DNA of 64,000 nt, taken from positions 124,001 through 188,000 of the forward strand of contig SSFA01000017.1 in NCBI GenBank assembly GCA_008015155.1. Reading direction: 5' to 3'. The position numbers were made by a program, and so were the translations under genes. Origin of the DNA: Thiothrix sp. (GTDB lineage Bacteria > Pseudomonadota > Gammaproteobacteria > Thiotrichales > Thiotrichaceae). The notes below the pieces were generated by a model, which saw only the letters and a program-made list of their open reading frames with translations, ran no database searches and was not told the origin of the DNA. This document shows, piece after piece, positions 34,798-44,535 of the stretch; the stretch's first letter is position 1, and each line of letters opens with the position of its first letter.

Positions 34798-35133
34798 ATG
34801 GCAAAAAACCATGTTTGCTTTAATTGTAGAAAGGTGGCAAGAGCGCCAACATTTATTGTTGTTCATTGCCCGCAATGCCGCGAGGCTATGTTGTGCGTGG
34901 GTTTAGTACAGCCACCACCAGCCAAGCGGATTAAAGATTGGCAACGTTGGCAAGAGTCTATAATTAGCTCACAAAATCGCTGTGCAATTTCATCTGCTCG
35001 TTTTCAACAAAAACAAAAAGCGAAACAGCGTTATTACACAGAAATTGTAGCTAATCGAGATTTAGATACGCTAGCAAGCCGCCGACGTTTCCGTCGAGCG
35101 TCTAAAGCTTATGATCACTTAGTGGTTAAATAG
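34798..35133 (+). CDS. Small zinc-ribbon protein of unknown function
   Basis: I do not recognise this 111-residue basic protein. The N-terminus has two CxxC knuckles (Cys7/Cys10 and Cys24/Cys27, the second in HCPQC) that probably bind zinc. The rest is helical and very rich in Arg, Lys and Gln ('QKQKAKQRYYTEIVANRDLD', 'ASRRRFRRASKAYDHLVVK'), suggesting binding to nucleic acid. AGGAAA precedes the ATG. It lies 164 bp upstream of Hen1, so involvement in RNA repair is possible but not shown. Confidence 0.6.
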   Translation: MAKNHVCFNCRKVARAPTFIVVHCPQCREAMLCVGLVQPPPAKRIKDWQRWQESIISSQNRCAISSARFQQKQKAKQRYYTEIVANRDLDTLASRRRFRRASKAYDHLVVK

Positions 35134-35238
35134 AAAGTTATATTTAAAAATATAATTCACTAATTATCTTTAATATAAGTTTTTCAGTTTCTTGTGAAAA
35201 TTTTATATTTTCAAATAGTTAATCCATTATTTCTTTGC

Positions 35239-35255
35239 TTGGCACTATTCCTGCT
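35239..35255 (+). promoter_or_regulatory. Candidate sigma-54 promoter of the hen1-pnkp operon
   Basis: TTGGCACTATTCCTGCT matches the sigma-54 consensus TTGGCACG-N4-TTGCT at nearly all key bases. GG (35241-35242) and GC (35253-35254) are exactly 12 bp apart. Initiation would be near 35266, leaving a leader of about 32 nt with TTAGGATGAG before the ATG. The upstream 100 bp is very AT-rich, suitable for bending. No activator gene of the RtcR type is in the window. Confidence 0.65.
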
Positions 35256-35297
35256 TTTCTAGCGTTTAACACCCATAATAAAACTTAGGATGAGCGT

Positions 35298-36704
35298 ATG
35301 TTGTTCACATTGTCCACCACCCATCAGCCAGCGACCGATTTAGGTTTTTTGCTGCATAAGCATCCTGATCGGCTGCATGAAATTAGTTTGCCACAAGGGA
35401 AAGCGCTGATGTTTTACCCTGAAGCGACTCAAGAACGCTGTACTTTTGCTTTAACCTTAGAACTTGATCCGGTGCAATTAGTGCGTGGTTCGGGGCAAAA
35501 GGGCGATGCGGGTTTATTGGATGAATATGTGAATGATCGTCCGTATGCAGTGTCGTCTTTTTTAACGGTTGCTCTGGGGCGAGCGCTGGGGACAGCGTTT
35601 ACGGGGCGCTCTAAAGATCGGCAAGTCTTGGCAGAGACGCCGATTCCTTTGGAAGTGACCTTGACGCCTTTGCCAGTACGTGGCGCGGAGGATTTACCGG
35701 AGCGTTTATTTAAGCCCTTGGGTTATGAGGTGCAGATTGAGCGGCATCCACTCTTAGCTGCGCAATCGACTTGGGGAGAAAGTCCGTATATCACGCTCAC
35801 CTTAACGACAACACAGCGCTTGCAAACCGTGTTGGAGCATCTATTTGTGCTGATTCCGGTGCTGGATAATCGTAAGCATTATTACATCGGCAAAGCAGAA
35901 TTAGAGAAGTTGCTGCGTAAAGGCGAGGCATGGCTACAGCAGCATCCTGAAAAGCGTCTAATCACCGAGCGTTATCTCAAATATCGCAAAGTGTTGGTGC
36001 AAGAGGCTTTAGTACGTTTAGCGGATGAAGCTGCGATTGAACTCGAAGCCAGCAGTGATTGTGATTTAAAGCAAAATTTAGCGGAGTTTGAGTTAGAAAA
36101 ACCGCTGAATCTGAATGAACTGCGCTTAGCAACGGTAACGCAAGTGTTATTAGAGCATGGCGCAGAGCGGGTGTTAGATTTGGGCTGTGGGGAAGGGCGT
36201 TTATTAAAATCCTTGCTGCAACAAGGGCAGTTCAATCGGATCGTGGGTGTGGATGTGAGTTTGCGCGCCTTGGAAATTGCTGAGCGCCGTTTGCATTTAG
36301 ACACCTTGAGCGAAAAACAGCGTGAACGCATTGAATTATGGCAAGGTGCGCTAACCTATCGCGATCAGCGCTTTGCAGGCTTTAACGCGCTGGTATTGGT
36401 GGAGGTGATTGAACATTTAGAGCCAGATCGCTTAGACGCTTTGGAGCGGGTAGTATTTGAGTTTGCACATCCTGAATTAATCGTCATCACCACGCCGAAT
36501 CGTGAGTTTAATGCGCGCTTTCCGAATTTAGCGAACGGCAAATTGCGGCATGCTGATCATCGCTTTGAATGGACACGCGCGGAGTTTCAAGCATGGTGCG
36601 AGCGCGTTGCGACGACTTATGGCTATCAAGTGGCTTTGAGTGGGATTGGTGAAACTGACCCCGAATTAGGCAGTGTCACGCAAATCGGAGTCTTTACCCT
36701 ATGA
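35298..36704 (+). CDS. hen1: Hen1, 3'-terminal RNA ribose 2'-O-methyltransferase
   Basis: This 468-residue protein is bacterial Hen1. The N-terminal domain (about 1-260: 'LHKHPDRLHEISLPQGKALMFYPEATQERCTFALTLELDPV') is the part known to help Pnkp ligase. The C-terminal methyltransferase has the SAM motif VLDLGCGEGRLL (about 291-302), 'VVGVDVSLRALEIAERRL', and the metal-binding 'LVEVIEHL' and 'LRHADHRFEW' (Glu, Glu, His, His). It methylates the 2'-OH at the 3' end of a cleaved RNA before ligation, protecting it from recleavage. It overlaps pnkp by 4 bp. Confidence 0.95.
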   Translation: MLFTLSTTHQPATDLGFLLHKHPDRLHEISLPQGKALMFYPEATQERCTFALTLELDPVQLVRGSGQKGDAGLLDEYVNDRPYAVSSFLTVALGRALGTAFTGRSKDRQVLAETPIPLEVTLTPLPVRGAEDLPERLFKPLGYEVQIERHPLLAAQSTWGESPYITLTLTTTQRLQTVLEHLFVLIPVLDNRKHYYIGKAELEKLLRKGEAWLQQHPEKRLITERYLKYRKVLVQEALVRLADEAAIELEASSDCDLKQNLAEFELEKPLNLNELRLATVTQVLLEHGAERVLDLGCGEGRLLKSLLQQGQFNRIVGVDVSLRALEIAERRLHLDTLSEKQRERIELWQGALTYRDQRFAGFNALVLVEVIEHLEPDRLDALERVVFEFAHPELIVITTPNREFNARFPNLANGKLRHADHRFEWTRAEFQAWCERVATTYGYQVALSGIGETDPELGSVTQIGVFTL

Positions 36705-39250
36705 AAACTATTAGCATCCCAGAATTTGCCTTGGTTGTCTTAATTGGCGCATCCGGCTCAGGGAAATCTACCTTTGCCCGCCAGCATTTTAAACCCACCG
36801 AAGTCGTATCTTCTGATGTATGCCGTGGTTTAGTGGCGGATAACGAAAACGATCAAGCAGCGACTAAACCAGCCTTTGAAGTATTGCATTATTTAGTGGA
36901 AAAGCGTTTAGAAGGGCGACGTTTAACGGTGGTCGATGCCACCAATGTGCGCGCTGAAGATCGCAAGTCCTTAATCGCCTTAGCCAAAAAATACTATGCG
37001 CGTACCGTTGCGATTATCCTGAATCCGGGTCAGTCAGTGTGTATTGAACGCAATCTCGCACGTCCTGATCGGCAGTTTGGCGCACATGTGGTACAGAATC
37101 AAACTCGTACCATGAAGCAAGGTTTATTTGGCTTAGCACGCGAAGGTTTTAAGCATATTTATGAGTTGCGTTCTGAGGCTGAGATCAATGCGGTGAGTAT
37201 TACCCGCCAACGTTTATGGACAGATTTACGCGATGAAACGGGGCCGTTTGACATTATCGGCGATATTCATGGCTGCTTCGATGAGCTACACAGCTTATTA
37301 CAGAACTTAGGTTATCAAGTCGGCGAAGATGCTGAAGGGGTTTATGCGTTACCACCAGCGGGGCGTAAATTAGTATTGGTGGGTGATTTAGTTGATCGTG
37401 GGCCAAAAACGCCACAAGTCTTGCGTTTAGTAATGCGCATGGTAAAAGCAGGGCAAGCGCTTTGTGTGTTAGGTAATCATGAAGCCAAACTATTGAAATG
37501 GTTGCGCGGCAAAGACGTCAAACTTTCACATGGTTTAGCGCAAAGTGCTGAGCAACTTAATCAAGAAACACCGGAGTTTCGTGCGGAAGTAGCAGCCTTT
37601 TTGGATGGTTTGATCAGCCATTATGTATTAGATGGTGGGCGTTTAGCAGTAGCGCATGCGGGGGTGAAAGAGAGCATGCAAGCGCGGGCAGCCGGTGCGA
37701 TTAAACAGTTTTGTATGTATGGCGAAACCACTGGCGAGACCGATGAGTTTGGTTTGCCAGTGCGTTATCCGTGGGCTATGGATTATCGCGGTTCTGCTAA
37801 AGTGGTGTATGGGCATACCCCCATGCCACAAGCCGAGTGGTTGAATAACACGATTTGCTTAGATACCGGCTGTGTGTTTGGTGGCAAGCTGACGGCCTTA
37901 CGCTATCCTGAATTAGAGTTGAAATCCGTTCCAGCCCAACAAGTGTATTGTGAGCCAGTGCGACCTTTAGAGGCCTTAAATGTCAATTTGAGTGCGCAGC
38001 AAGAAGACGACGATATTCTGCATTTTGCTGATGTGAGTGGTAAACGTTTGTTAGAAACGCGCTTGCATCGACAAGTGACTATTTATGCAGAAAATGCAGC
38101 GGTGGCTTTGGAAGTAATGAGTCGGTTTGCCGTTAATCCACGCTGGCTGGTGTATTTGCCGCCGACCATGGCACCGACTTCAACCAGTAGTAAAGCCGAT
38201 TATTTGGAATACCCTAGCGAAGCGTTTAGCTATTACGCACAGCGCGGCGTGAGCGAAGTGATTTGCGAAGAAAAACACATGGGCTCACGCGCAGTGATGG
38301 TAGTGTGTCGTACTGCTGAAGTTGCTCAACAACGTTTTGGTGTGACTAGCGGCGAAATTGGTGTGATTTACACCCGTACTGGGCGGCATTTCTTTAATGA
38401 TGCCAAGCTCACTGCAGCGATTTTAGAACGCTTAAACCAAGCTATGCAGCAAGCGGGTTTATGGGAAGAGTTGCACACGGATTGGGCGTGTTTAGATGTC
38501 GAAATCATGCCGTGGTCAGCCAAAGCGAGCGCTTTAATTCGCGAACAATATGCACCCGTGGGAGCCGCCGCGCGTTTAAGTTTGCAAGCCCTGAGTCAAG
38601 CCTTGCAAAAAGCTGCCCAGCGCGGGGTGGACTTAGGTACTTTAACTGAGCGCGTGGCAGAGCGTAGTGCAGCGGTAGATCAGTATGGAACGGCATGGGC
38701 GCAGTATTGCTGGGAAGTGACGAGTATCGAGGATTTAAAAATTGCCCCGTTTCATTTACTCGCTAGCGAAGGCGCGGTGCATATGGATAAAACGCATACC
38801 TGGCACATGACGCAATTAGCGCGCTTAGCCGAGCACGATCGCTTATTCCATGCAACTGCTCATTTGATCGTCAATTTGCAGGATGAAGCGCAAGTGGCAG
38901 CGGCTTGTACTTGGTGGGAGCAACTGACGCAGCAAGGTAGTGAAGGCATGGTGATTAAACCTGCAAACTTTATCGCTTACAGCAATGAACAACCCATCCA
39001 ACCCGCTCTAAAATGCCGCGGCAAAGATTATCTACGGATTATTTATGGCCCTGAATATGATTTACCGGAAAATCTAGAGCGCTTGAAAAAACGTGGCTTA
39101 AGCCGCAAGCAATCCTTGGCAATGCGCGAATTTTCCCTCGGACATGAAGCCTTGCATCGCTTTATTGATAAAGAGCCTTTGCGCCGCGTACACGAATGCG
39201 TGTTTGGAATTTTGGCACTGGAATCGGAAGCGGTGGATCCGCGTTTGTAA
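36701..39250 (+). CDS. pnkp: Pnkp, polynucleotide kinase-phosphatase-ligase
   Basis: This 849-residue three-domain RNA repair enzyme has an N-terminal kinase with P-loop GASGSGKST (residues 16-24), a calcineurin-like 2',3'-phosphatase (about 175-420: 'GDIHGCFDEL', 'GDLVDRGPKT', 'GNHEAK'), and a C-terminal adenylyltransferase with Lys525 in EEKHMGSR as the nucleotidyl site. It repairs RNAs such as tRNAs cut by ribotoxins. The ligase lacks its own complete activity and needs Hen1, encoded upstream with ATGA overlap. It is preceded by a predicted sigma-54 promoter. Confidence 0.96.
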   Translation: MKTISIPEFALVVLIGASGSGKSTFARQHFKPTEVVSSDVCRGLVADNENDQAATKPAFEVLHYLVEKRLEGRRLTVVDATNVRAEDRKSLIALAKKYYARTVAIILNPGQSVCIERNLARPDRQFGAHVVQNQTRTMKQGLFGLAREGFKHIYELRSEAEINAVSITRQRLWTDLRDETGPFDIIGDIHGCFDELHSLLQNLGYQVGEDAEGVYALPPAGRKLVLVGDLVDRGPKTPQVLRLVMRMVKAGQALCVLGNHEAKLLKWLRGKDVKLSHGLAQSAEQLNQETPEFRAEVAAFLDGLISHYVLDGGRLAVAHAGVKESMQARAAGAIKQFCMYGETTGETDEFGLPVRYPWAMDYRGSAKVVYGHTPMPQAEWLNNTICLDTGCVFGGKLTALRYPELELKSVPAQQVYCEPVRPLEALNVNLSAQQEDDDILHFADVSGKRLLETRLHRQVTIYAENAAVALEVMSRFAVNPRWLVYLPPTMAPTSTSSKADYLEYPSEAFSYYAQRGVSEVICEEKHMGSRAVMVVCRTAEVAQQRFGVTSGEIGVIYTRTGRHFFNDAKLTAAILERLNQAMQQAGLWEELHTDWACLDVEIMPWSAKASALIREQYAPVGAAARLSLQALSQALQKAAQRGVDLGTLTERVAERSAAVDQYGTAWAQYCWEVTSIEDLKIAPFHLLASEGAVHMDKTHTWHMTQLARLAEHDRLFHATAHLIVNLQDEAQVAAACTWWEQLTQQGSEGMVIKPANFIAYSNEQPIQPALKCRGKDYLRIIYGPEYDLPENLERLKKRGLSRKQSLAMREFSLGHEALHRFIDKEPLRRVHECVFGILALESEAVDPRL

Positions 39251-39266
39251 GTTGCCATTACCATAT

Positions 39267-39296
39267 AGGGCTACTAACGAGAGTGTTAATAGCCCT
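39267..39296. terminator. Hairpin between pnkp and the allophanate hydrolase C-terminal gene
   Basis: AGGGCTACTAAC and GTTAATAGCCCT pair over 12 positions with one mismatch and a 6-nt loop, in the gap between two convergent genes. It may terminate both transcripts, although no U-tract is visible. Confidence 0.6.
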
Positions 39297-39315
39297 TAAC
39301 TCGGATTAGTTTATC

Positions 39316-39717
39316 TCAGCTCACTGGATGCAAAGACCCGATATAATTACGCCAACCGCCAAACTCGGTAATATCTTCCGCGCCTTCTAAAGCAATCGGT
39401 TCTGCAATAAAACCACTTAACAGCGTGCCGTCACTGAGTTCAACTTTACCGATACCTAAAGGCGCTGGGATTTGGCTAACAAAATCTCCAAAAGCAGCGG
39501 CTGATAAGCGCCATACTTCGACGGGTAAAGCAACACCGTTGGTACTTACTTTTACCATCGCGGGACGTAGCGGCTTACCGGCTATCACATACATACGATA
39601 GCTCGGGGCAGATAAGGTAGCGGTAACTAAACTCGCGCCTCGATCGAGCAATTGCGGATTTAACGCCATACCAGATAAATGCGCGCCACACACGACCAGA
39701 TCGATAAATGCTTGCAT
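39316..39717 (-). CDS. Allophanate hydrolase C-terminal domain as a separate protein
   Basis: The ATG at 39717 follows GAGG and lies 2 bp after the amidase stop. The product of 133 residues (start 'MQAFIDLVVCGAHLSGMAL', then 'PSYRMYVIAG') corresponds to the C-terminal domain of AtzF, normally fused to the amidase. That domain, of the gamma-glutamylcyclotransferase-like fold, cleaves N-carboxycarbamate to carbamate and CO2. Here it is a distinct polypeptide, so the two activities must associate in trans. It is the last gene of the biuret-type operon. Confidence 0.85.
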   Translation of the reverse strand: MQAFIDLVVCGAHLSGMALNPQLLDRGASLVTATLSAPSYRMYVIAGKPLRPAMVKVSTNGVALPVEVWRLSAAAFGDFVSQIPAPLGIGKVELSDGTLLSGFIAEPIALEGAEDITEFGGWRNYIGSLHPVS

Positions 39718-39719
39718 GG

Positions 39720-41066
39720 TTAAGCCTCCAAAGGATGTTGCTGCGCCCATTTCAGCAGGTTCTGATCACTGCCTGCATGACTAAATAAAGTCACACCAAA
39801 CGGTAAACCATCCGCTCGTGTACCCGCAGGAATCGCTAAAGCAGCATAATCCAATAAATTCATGAAATTCGTGTAATAACCCAAACGGCTATTTAGCTCA
39901 ATTGGGTTCGCGAGCATTTCCTCTAGCGTATAAATAGCGCCAGCGGTGGGAGTCATTAGGCAGTCGACCTGCGCTAGAATCTCATCAGTACGGCGTTTAA
40001 GTGCTGCCATTTGATAGCGATCAGTAAAGGCTTGCTCCGCACTCATGCTTGAGGCGGCTGAAACGATCGAGCGAATGACGGGCAACACCGCATCGGGTTG
40101 GGCATTCATTAAAGGTGCTACCACATGATAGCGTTCTGCCACCCATGAGCCTTTATATAAAGCCTGCGCTGCTTCGAGAAAGTCGCTGAAATCAAGCTCA
40201 ACCACTTGAACGCCTTGCGCTTTAAACTGACTAAGCGCTTGCTTAAATAACGTTGCATATTCGTCCTGACCAAAAAACTCTAATTGCGTTGCACGGGGTA
40301 TACCCAGTTTGGTGAGTTTTTTGAAGGGCAGGGGTGTAATGCTGCGACTAAATGGCTCGGCTTGATCATAAGCTGCACTGACTGCAAGCACATTCTCAGC
40401 ATCCACACAGTCTTGAGTAAAAATAGACACGCAATCAAGGGTGCGACAGGCTGGCACAACCCCACGATTCGATAGCAAGCCATAGCTGGGTTTAACACCT
40501 ACTAAGCGATTAAACATCGCGGGTACTCGACCTGAGCCTGCTGTATCCGTGCCTAAGGAAAAAGAGACTAAGCCTAAGGCTACCGCTACCGCAGAGCCTG
40601 CACTAGAGCCACCCGAGATATAGCGCGGGTCAATACTGTTTTTGCACGCACCATACGGTGAACGCGTGCCATTGAGTCCGGTGGCGAATTGATCCAGATT
40701 GGTTTTACCAATCGGAATAGCCCCCGCATCAATTAAACGTTGTACTACAAAGGCGGATTGTTGCGGTTGATAAGCAAAGGCAGGGCAGGCAGCCGTGGTA
40801 GGCAAGTCGACTAGATCAATATTATCCTTAATCGCAAACGGAACCCCATACAAGGGCAGTTGCTGCCGTTGCTGACTTGATAAACTGCTTAAGCGCTTGG
40901 CGTAACCCATGAGGGCATCTTCGCTTAAACGGCTAATCCAAATATGGTGCTCATCTTGATTGAATAAAGGCAGCAAGGCTTCCAGCAAACGTTCGGGGGT
41001 CAGACCTTGTTGGTAGGCTGCCTGCAAGGTACTGATTTTTAGATCGGGTAAAGAGAGAACAGTCAT
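39720..41066 (-). CDS. atzF: Allophanate hydrolase amidase subunit (AtzF N-terminal part)
   Basis: This 448-residue amidase-signature enzyme hydrolyses allophanate to N-carboxycarbamate and ammonia. The Ser-cisSer-Lys triad is visible as Lys80 in AIKDNID, Ser154 in ISGGSSAGS and Ser178 in GTDTAGSGR. Length matches the AtzF amidase domain without its C-terminal domain, which is the next gene. It lies 4 bp after the cupin gene in a compact operon with two cysteine hydrolases and an NCS2 permease. Confidence 0.88.
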   Translation of the reverse strand: MTVLSLPDLKISTLQAAYQQGLTPERLLEALLPLFNQDEHHIWISRLSEDALMGYAKRLSSLSSQQRQQLPLYGVPFAIKDNIDLVDLPTTAACPAFAYQPQQSAFVVQRLIDAGAIPIGKTNLDQFATGLNGTRSPYGACKNSIDPRYISGGSSAGSAVAVALGLVSFSLGTDTAGSGRVPAMFNRLVGVKPSYGLLSNRGVVPACRTLDCVSIFTQDCVDAENVLAVSAAYDQAEPFSRSITPLPFKKLTKLGIPRATQLEFFGQDEYATLFKQALSQFKAQGVQVVELDFSDFLEAAQALYKGSWVAERYHVVAPLMNAQPDAVLPVIRSIVSAASSMSAEQAFTDRYQMAALKRRTDEILAQVDCLMTPTAGAIYTLEEMLANPIELNSRLGYYTNFMNLLDYAALAIPAGTRADGLPFGVTLFSHAGSDQNLLKWAQQHPLEA

Positions 41067-41069
41067 AAC

Positions 41070-41429
41070 CTAAGGCTCAGATGAATTAAAACGGACTGGT
41101 TTTTCCCAAATCGCTAGCACAATGCAACCTTCTGGGCTTTGCACTGAATGGGAGGTAGCAGGAGGATTAATCAACAGAGTTCCCGCTGGATAAGAACCTC
41201 GTTCATCCTGCTGAGAGCCTTGTAAAATCAACAAATGCTCCACGCCTATATGTTCGTGCTCTGGAATGACAGCATTGGCTTGATAGCGTAACAAAGCACA
41301 AAAGCACTCGGTTTGCTCATTCCGATACAGCGGCAGAATATCCACCCCTGTTCGAAAGGGTTGCCACTCAAGCTTGGGGTCATTCGCTTGCAGGTTAAAT
41401 AGATTGTTCCAGACCATCGGTTCTAGCAT
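41070..41429 (-). CDS. Cupin-domain protein
   Basis: This 119-residue single cupin has motif 1 'ANAVIPEHEHIGVEHLLILQG' (His ligands in HEHxGxE) and motif 2 'GTLLINPPATSHSV'. It resembles ChrR-type cupins. The metal site is apparently intact. Its location between a cysteine hydrolase and allophanate hydrolase suggests that it senses or processes an intermediate, but no function is known. Confidence 0.75.
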   Translation of the reverse strand: MLEPMVWNNLFNLQANDPKLEWQPFRTGVDILPLYRNEQTECFCALLRYQANAVIPEHEHIGVEHLLILQGSQQDERGSYPAGTLLINPPATSHSVQSPEGCIVLAIWEKPVRFNSSEP

Positions 41430-41438
41430 GCTGGCTCC

Positions 41439-42131
41439 TTAGTGTGCAAAAGCAAGATGAAGGGCTTCGAGCCAGTCTGCGCTATAGCCAACCGTTCCAA
41501 ACACCCCCCCTTGCATTTTAATCATTTCTAACGCTGCCAAATGATTCGACTCTAAAGTTGCAGCACAACAATCCGCCAGTAACATTACCTCATAGCCCCG
41601 ATCATTGGCATCGCGCATGGTGGTGTGAACGCACACATCGGTAGTCACCCCGGTGAGAATCAGATTCCGAATACCTTTGGTGCGTAAAATAAGATCCAGA
41701 TCGGTCGCATAAAACGAACCCTTACCCGGCTTATCAATAATGATTTCATCAGGCAAAGGGGCAAGCTCTGGAATAATTTCCCAGCCTGCCTCACCCCGAA
41801 TCAGGACTCGACCACAAGGGCCGACATCCCCAATGCCTGCATGCAATTGCCGCGAGCGCCAGCGCTTATTGGCTGGCAGATCACTTAAATCAGGGCGATG
41901 GCCTTCGCGGGTATGAATAATGCAAAAACCTAAGTCACGCATCGTCGCTAAGACTTTTTGCAAAGGCTTAATTGGGCGCTGGGTTAGGCTGACGTCATAA
42001 CCCATAGCATCCACATAACCGCCTTTAGAGCAAAAATCCACCTGCATATCAATAATGATTAAAGCGGTATTTTGAGCTGTTAATTGACCATCAAAAGGAA
42101 AGCTATAAGGCTCACTTAACATAGTAAACAT
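41439..42131 (-). CDS. Isochorismatase-family cysteine hydrolase 2 (biuret/triuret-type)
   Basis: This 230-residue cysteine hydrolase has the catalytic Asp in LIIDMQVDF, the Lys in [10 protein letters not shown] and the Cys in [12 protein letters not shown]. The sequence around the active site is like that of biuret hydrolase (BiuH) and triuret hydrolase (TrtA). Encoded in one operon with allophanate hydrolase, it probably hydrolyses biuret to allophanate or triuret to biuret. It is about 40% similar by eye to the first hydrolase (43778-44464), so the two probably act in sequence. Confidence 0.8.
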   Translation of the reverse strand: MFTMLSEPYSFPFDGQLTAQNTALIIIDMQVDFCSKGGYVDAMGYDVSLTQRPIKPLQKVLATMRDLGFCIIHTREGHRPDLSDLPANKRWRSRQLHAGIGDVGPCGRVLIRGEAGWEIIPELAPLPDEIIIDKPGKGSFYATDLDLILRTKGIRNLILTGVTTDVCVHTTMRDANDRGYEVMLLADCCAATLESNHLAALEMIKMQGGVFGTVGYSADWLEALHLAFAH

Positions 42132-42132
42132 C

Positions 42133-43776
42133 TTAAGCTCCTTGAGTCGCAGTATCTAAGGGTGTAGCGTCATCCGTGTTTTTCTGAAGCCTAGCCGCAT
42201 CTTCTTGTTCAGCATTAGCCACTAAACGTGGGCAGGCGTAGTATAAAAAGACTGCAATCAGTAGATAAGATAAGCTAGCACTCGGGGTTACACCCAAGCC
42301 ATTTCCAATGCCCACGCCAGCACCGTGCATAAAGCCAAAGTAAGAGAACACTGCACCCGCTAAAGCAAAGCCAGCCGCCATGCTATAACGCTTTTCAATA
42401 ATACCCACGCCAATAGCGGCTAAGACTAAGCCTGTTAAAATAGCGCCATTACCTAACAAGGTTAAACCTTGATATAAAACACCTTGGGTTTGCATAGCGT
42501 CTAATCCCACCGTAGCCGCCGATGTGCCCGCAGCTCCTAAAGCCCCATCAATTAAAGTCTTAGCCCAAGCCGCTAAATGCGGTACTAAACCCAAAATAAT
42601 AGCAGGCGCGTGAGAGGCTGGAGTGGTTTGGAAAGCTTGAGCACCGACCAACATACCTACATAAAGTAAAATAGGGGCAATGGCGACCACCGGAATAATA
42701 TTCAGTAATAGCGAGAGAATCCCCAGCCACGATAAAGCCAACACCATAATGCCAGTGCCAATAGAATAACCAATGCGTCCGCCAATTTGTTTCCAGCCCG
42801 GATGACCTATATACACCGCATTAGCAAAAGGGCTGCCCATGACTGTACCGATTAAACTAATCACACCTTCGGCTGCAATAGCTTCTCGCGTGTTATAGGT
42901 ATCGCCAGCCGCCTCAGCGCTTTCCACATTGTCCATCGCTTCGACTAAATCATAAATACCAAAGGGAATAGCAGTGACCAAAATTAAGCCTAAAAACTCA
43001 AAGCCTGAAAAAACATGATCCACCGCAGGCAAAGGCAAGGAAAAACCTAAACTCGTAAAGGAAGACAAGGCTTTTTGCAGATCCATACCCATAGCAAAGC
43101 CTAAAGCACTGCCTACCCACGCAATTAAAGCGCCTACTACAATAGCTACTAAGCCTGCGGGTAAGTTTTTAGGATAACGAATGCCCCCTAAAAAGCTCAC
43201 CAATACAATAGCAAAGCACACCAAACCCACTACCGGATTCATATACATCTCCATCGCAGGACGCATCGAAATAAACGCGATAGAGACACCGGCTAAAGTT
43301 CCCAAGAGTGCTGCACGCGGGGTGATTTTACGAATCCAAGGCGCAATAAAACTGCCGCCGATTAAGATAAAGCCTTGTAAAAAGACCCACGCCAAACCCG
43401 CTTCCCAGGCTTTAATCGGGTCTTTGGTCATGCCTAAGACTGGCAGCATAATCACAAACACCACAATAAACATATGCGGCACACTCGGGCCCGAGGGCAA
43501 AGCACAGACATCGGTACGCCCCGTCGCTTTGGCTAATTTCCAAGCCATATACGCATAATAGATATTGCCTAAAAACAGCATCAGGCCCACTGCAGGCAAA
43601 ATCCGTCCGAAGGTAATTTCATCGGGCATACCCAAGACGTATTTGAGTAAGCCAGTCATCACTAAAAGATTGACTAGTACATTAGTCCCTAAGCCAAAAA
43701 GACCATTCCAGTCTCCGGCTACCCATAGCTTGGGTTTAAAGCCAAGTATTGGTGAGTTTAATCCTGCTTCACTCAT
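42133..43776 (-). CDS. NCS2-family (xanthine/uracil/AzgA-like) permease
   Basis: This 547-residue membrane protein has about 12-14 hydrophobic segments. '[22 protein letters not shown]' and '[35 protein letters not shown]' are features of the NCS2/AzgA nucleobase permease fold. It lies 2 bp downstream of the first cysteine hydrolase gene and 2 bp upstream of the second, and so probably imports the nitrogen compound degraded by the operon. GAGGTGTGAG precedes the ATG. Confidence 0.82.
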   Translation of the reverse strand: MSEAGLNSPILGFKPKLWVAGDWNGLFGLGTNVLVNLLVMTGLLKYVLGMPDEITFGRILPAVGLMLFLGNIYYAYMAWKLAKATGRTDVCALPSGPSVPHMFIVVFVIMLPVLGMTKDPIKAWEAGLAWVFLQGFILIGGSFIAPWIRKITPRAALLGTLAGVSIAFISMRPAMEMYMNPVVGLVCFAIVLVSFLGGIRYPKNLPAGLVAIVVGALIAWVGSALGFAMGMDLQKALSSFTSLGFSLPLPAVDHVFSGFEFLGLILVTAIPFGIYDLVEAMDNVESAEAAGDTYNTREAIAAEGVISLIGTVMGSPFANAVYIGHPGWKQIGGRIGYSIGTGIMVLALSWLGILSLLLNIIPVVAIAPILLYVGMLVGAQAFQTTPASHAPAIILGLVPHLAAWAKTLIDGALGAAGTSAATVGLDAMQTQGVLYQGLTLLGNGAILTGLVLAAIGVGIIEKRYSMAAGFALAGAVFSYFGFMHGAGVGIGNGLGVTPSASLSYLLIAVFLYYACPRLVANAEQEDAARLQKNTDDATPLDTATQGA

Positions 43777-43777
43777 C

Positions 43778-44464
43778 TCACACCTCTATCTGTTTAGCTT
43801 GTAATAGTTCGTACACTGCCTGACTTGAAGTCACAGCACCGAAGATGCCGCCTTGCGAGGCGACCATTTGCATGGCAACTTCATGTAGGGCTGGAAAATA
43901 AGAAGCACAGCAGTCTTCAAGGGCTATACAGCGATAGCCCCGATCAGTGGCTTCACGAATGGTGGAATGGACACAGACCTCCGAGGTCACGCCGCAGACT
44001 AATAGCGTGTTGATGCCATTAGCTTGGAGGTAGTCATCCAGATCGGTATGGTAAAAAGCGCCTTTACCCGGCTTATCAATCAGCTTCTCAGTCGGTAAGG
44101 GATACAGCTCAGGGATAATGTCTTGCCCCGGCTCACCAATGACTAATAAGCGTCCCATCTGACCGTGATCGCCGATTTTTAAACCATTGCCTAGCTGTAA
44201 CTTATTGCTAGGTACATCTGATAAATCGGGTAAGTGACCTTCACGAGTATGAATGACAGGAAGTTCAGCCGTGCGCCACGCTTTCAATAAATTAATGCAC
44301 GGGGTAATACAGCGGCGTACTTGCTCAATATCATTGCCAAGACTATCGCCAAAACCACCCCACTCAAGAAAATCACGCTGCATATCAATGATCAGCAGAG
44401 CCACACTATTCCACTGCACTGGCACTGGATGTGGCTTTGCGACTAATTCCAATGGTGTTGGCAT
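43778..44464 (-). CDS. Isochorismatase-family cysteine hydrolase 1 (biuret/triuret-type)
   Basis: This 228-residue homologue of the second hydrolase has Asp in LIIDMQRDF, Lys in LIDKPGKGAF and Cys in CGVTSEVCVHST. It starts the leftward operon under the palindrome at 44506-44535. Together with the second hydrolase and allophanate hydrolase it would give a triuret-to-biuret-to-allophanate route. Which enzyme acts on which substrate cannot be told from the sequence. Confidence 0.8.
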   Translation of the reverse strand: MPTPLELVAKPHPVPVQWNSVALLIIDMQRDFLEWGGFGDSLGNDIEQVRRCITPCINLLKAWRTAELPVIHTREGHLPDLSDVPSNKLQLGNGLKIGDHGQMGRLLVIGEPGQDIIPELYPLPTEKLIDKPGKGAFYHTDLDDYLQANGINTLLVCGVTSEVCVHSTIREATDRGYRCIALEDCCASYFPALHEVAMQMVASQGGIFGAVTSSQAVYELLQAKQIEV

Positions 44465-44505
44465 GTTTCACCCTCATCAGCAAACCGTAAGTAGAAAACT
44501 TGTTT

Positions 44506-44535
44506 AAATACCACGTTGTATACAACGTGGTATTT
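44506..44535. promoter_or_regulatory. 30-bp perfect palindrome, candidate GntR operator
   Basis: A perfect inverted repeat of 30 bp is centred between 44520 and 44521, with the core TTGTATACAA flanked by ACCACG and CGTGGT. The core matches operators of FCD-type GntR regulators. It lies between the divergent hydrolase operon (start 44464) and the GntR gene (start 44715), so it should control both. The rest of the gap holds no recognised element. Confidence 0.8.
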
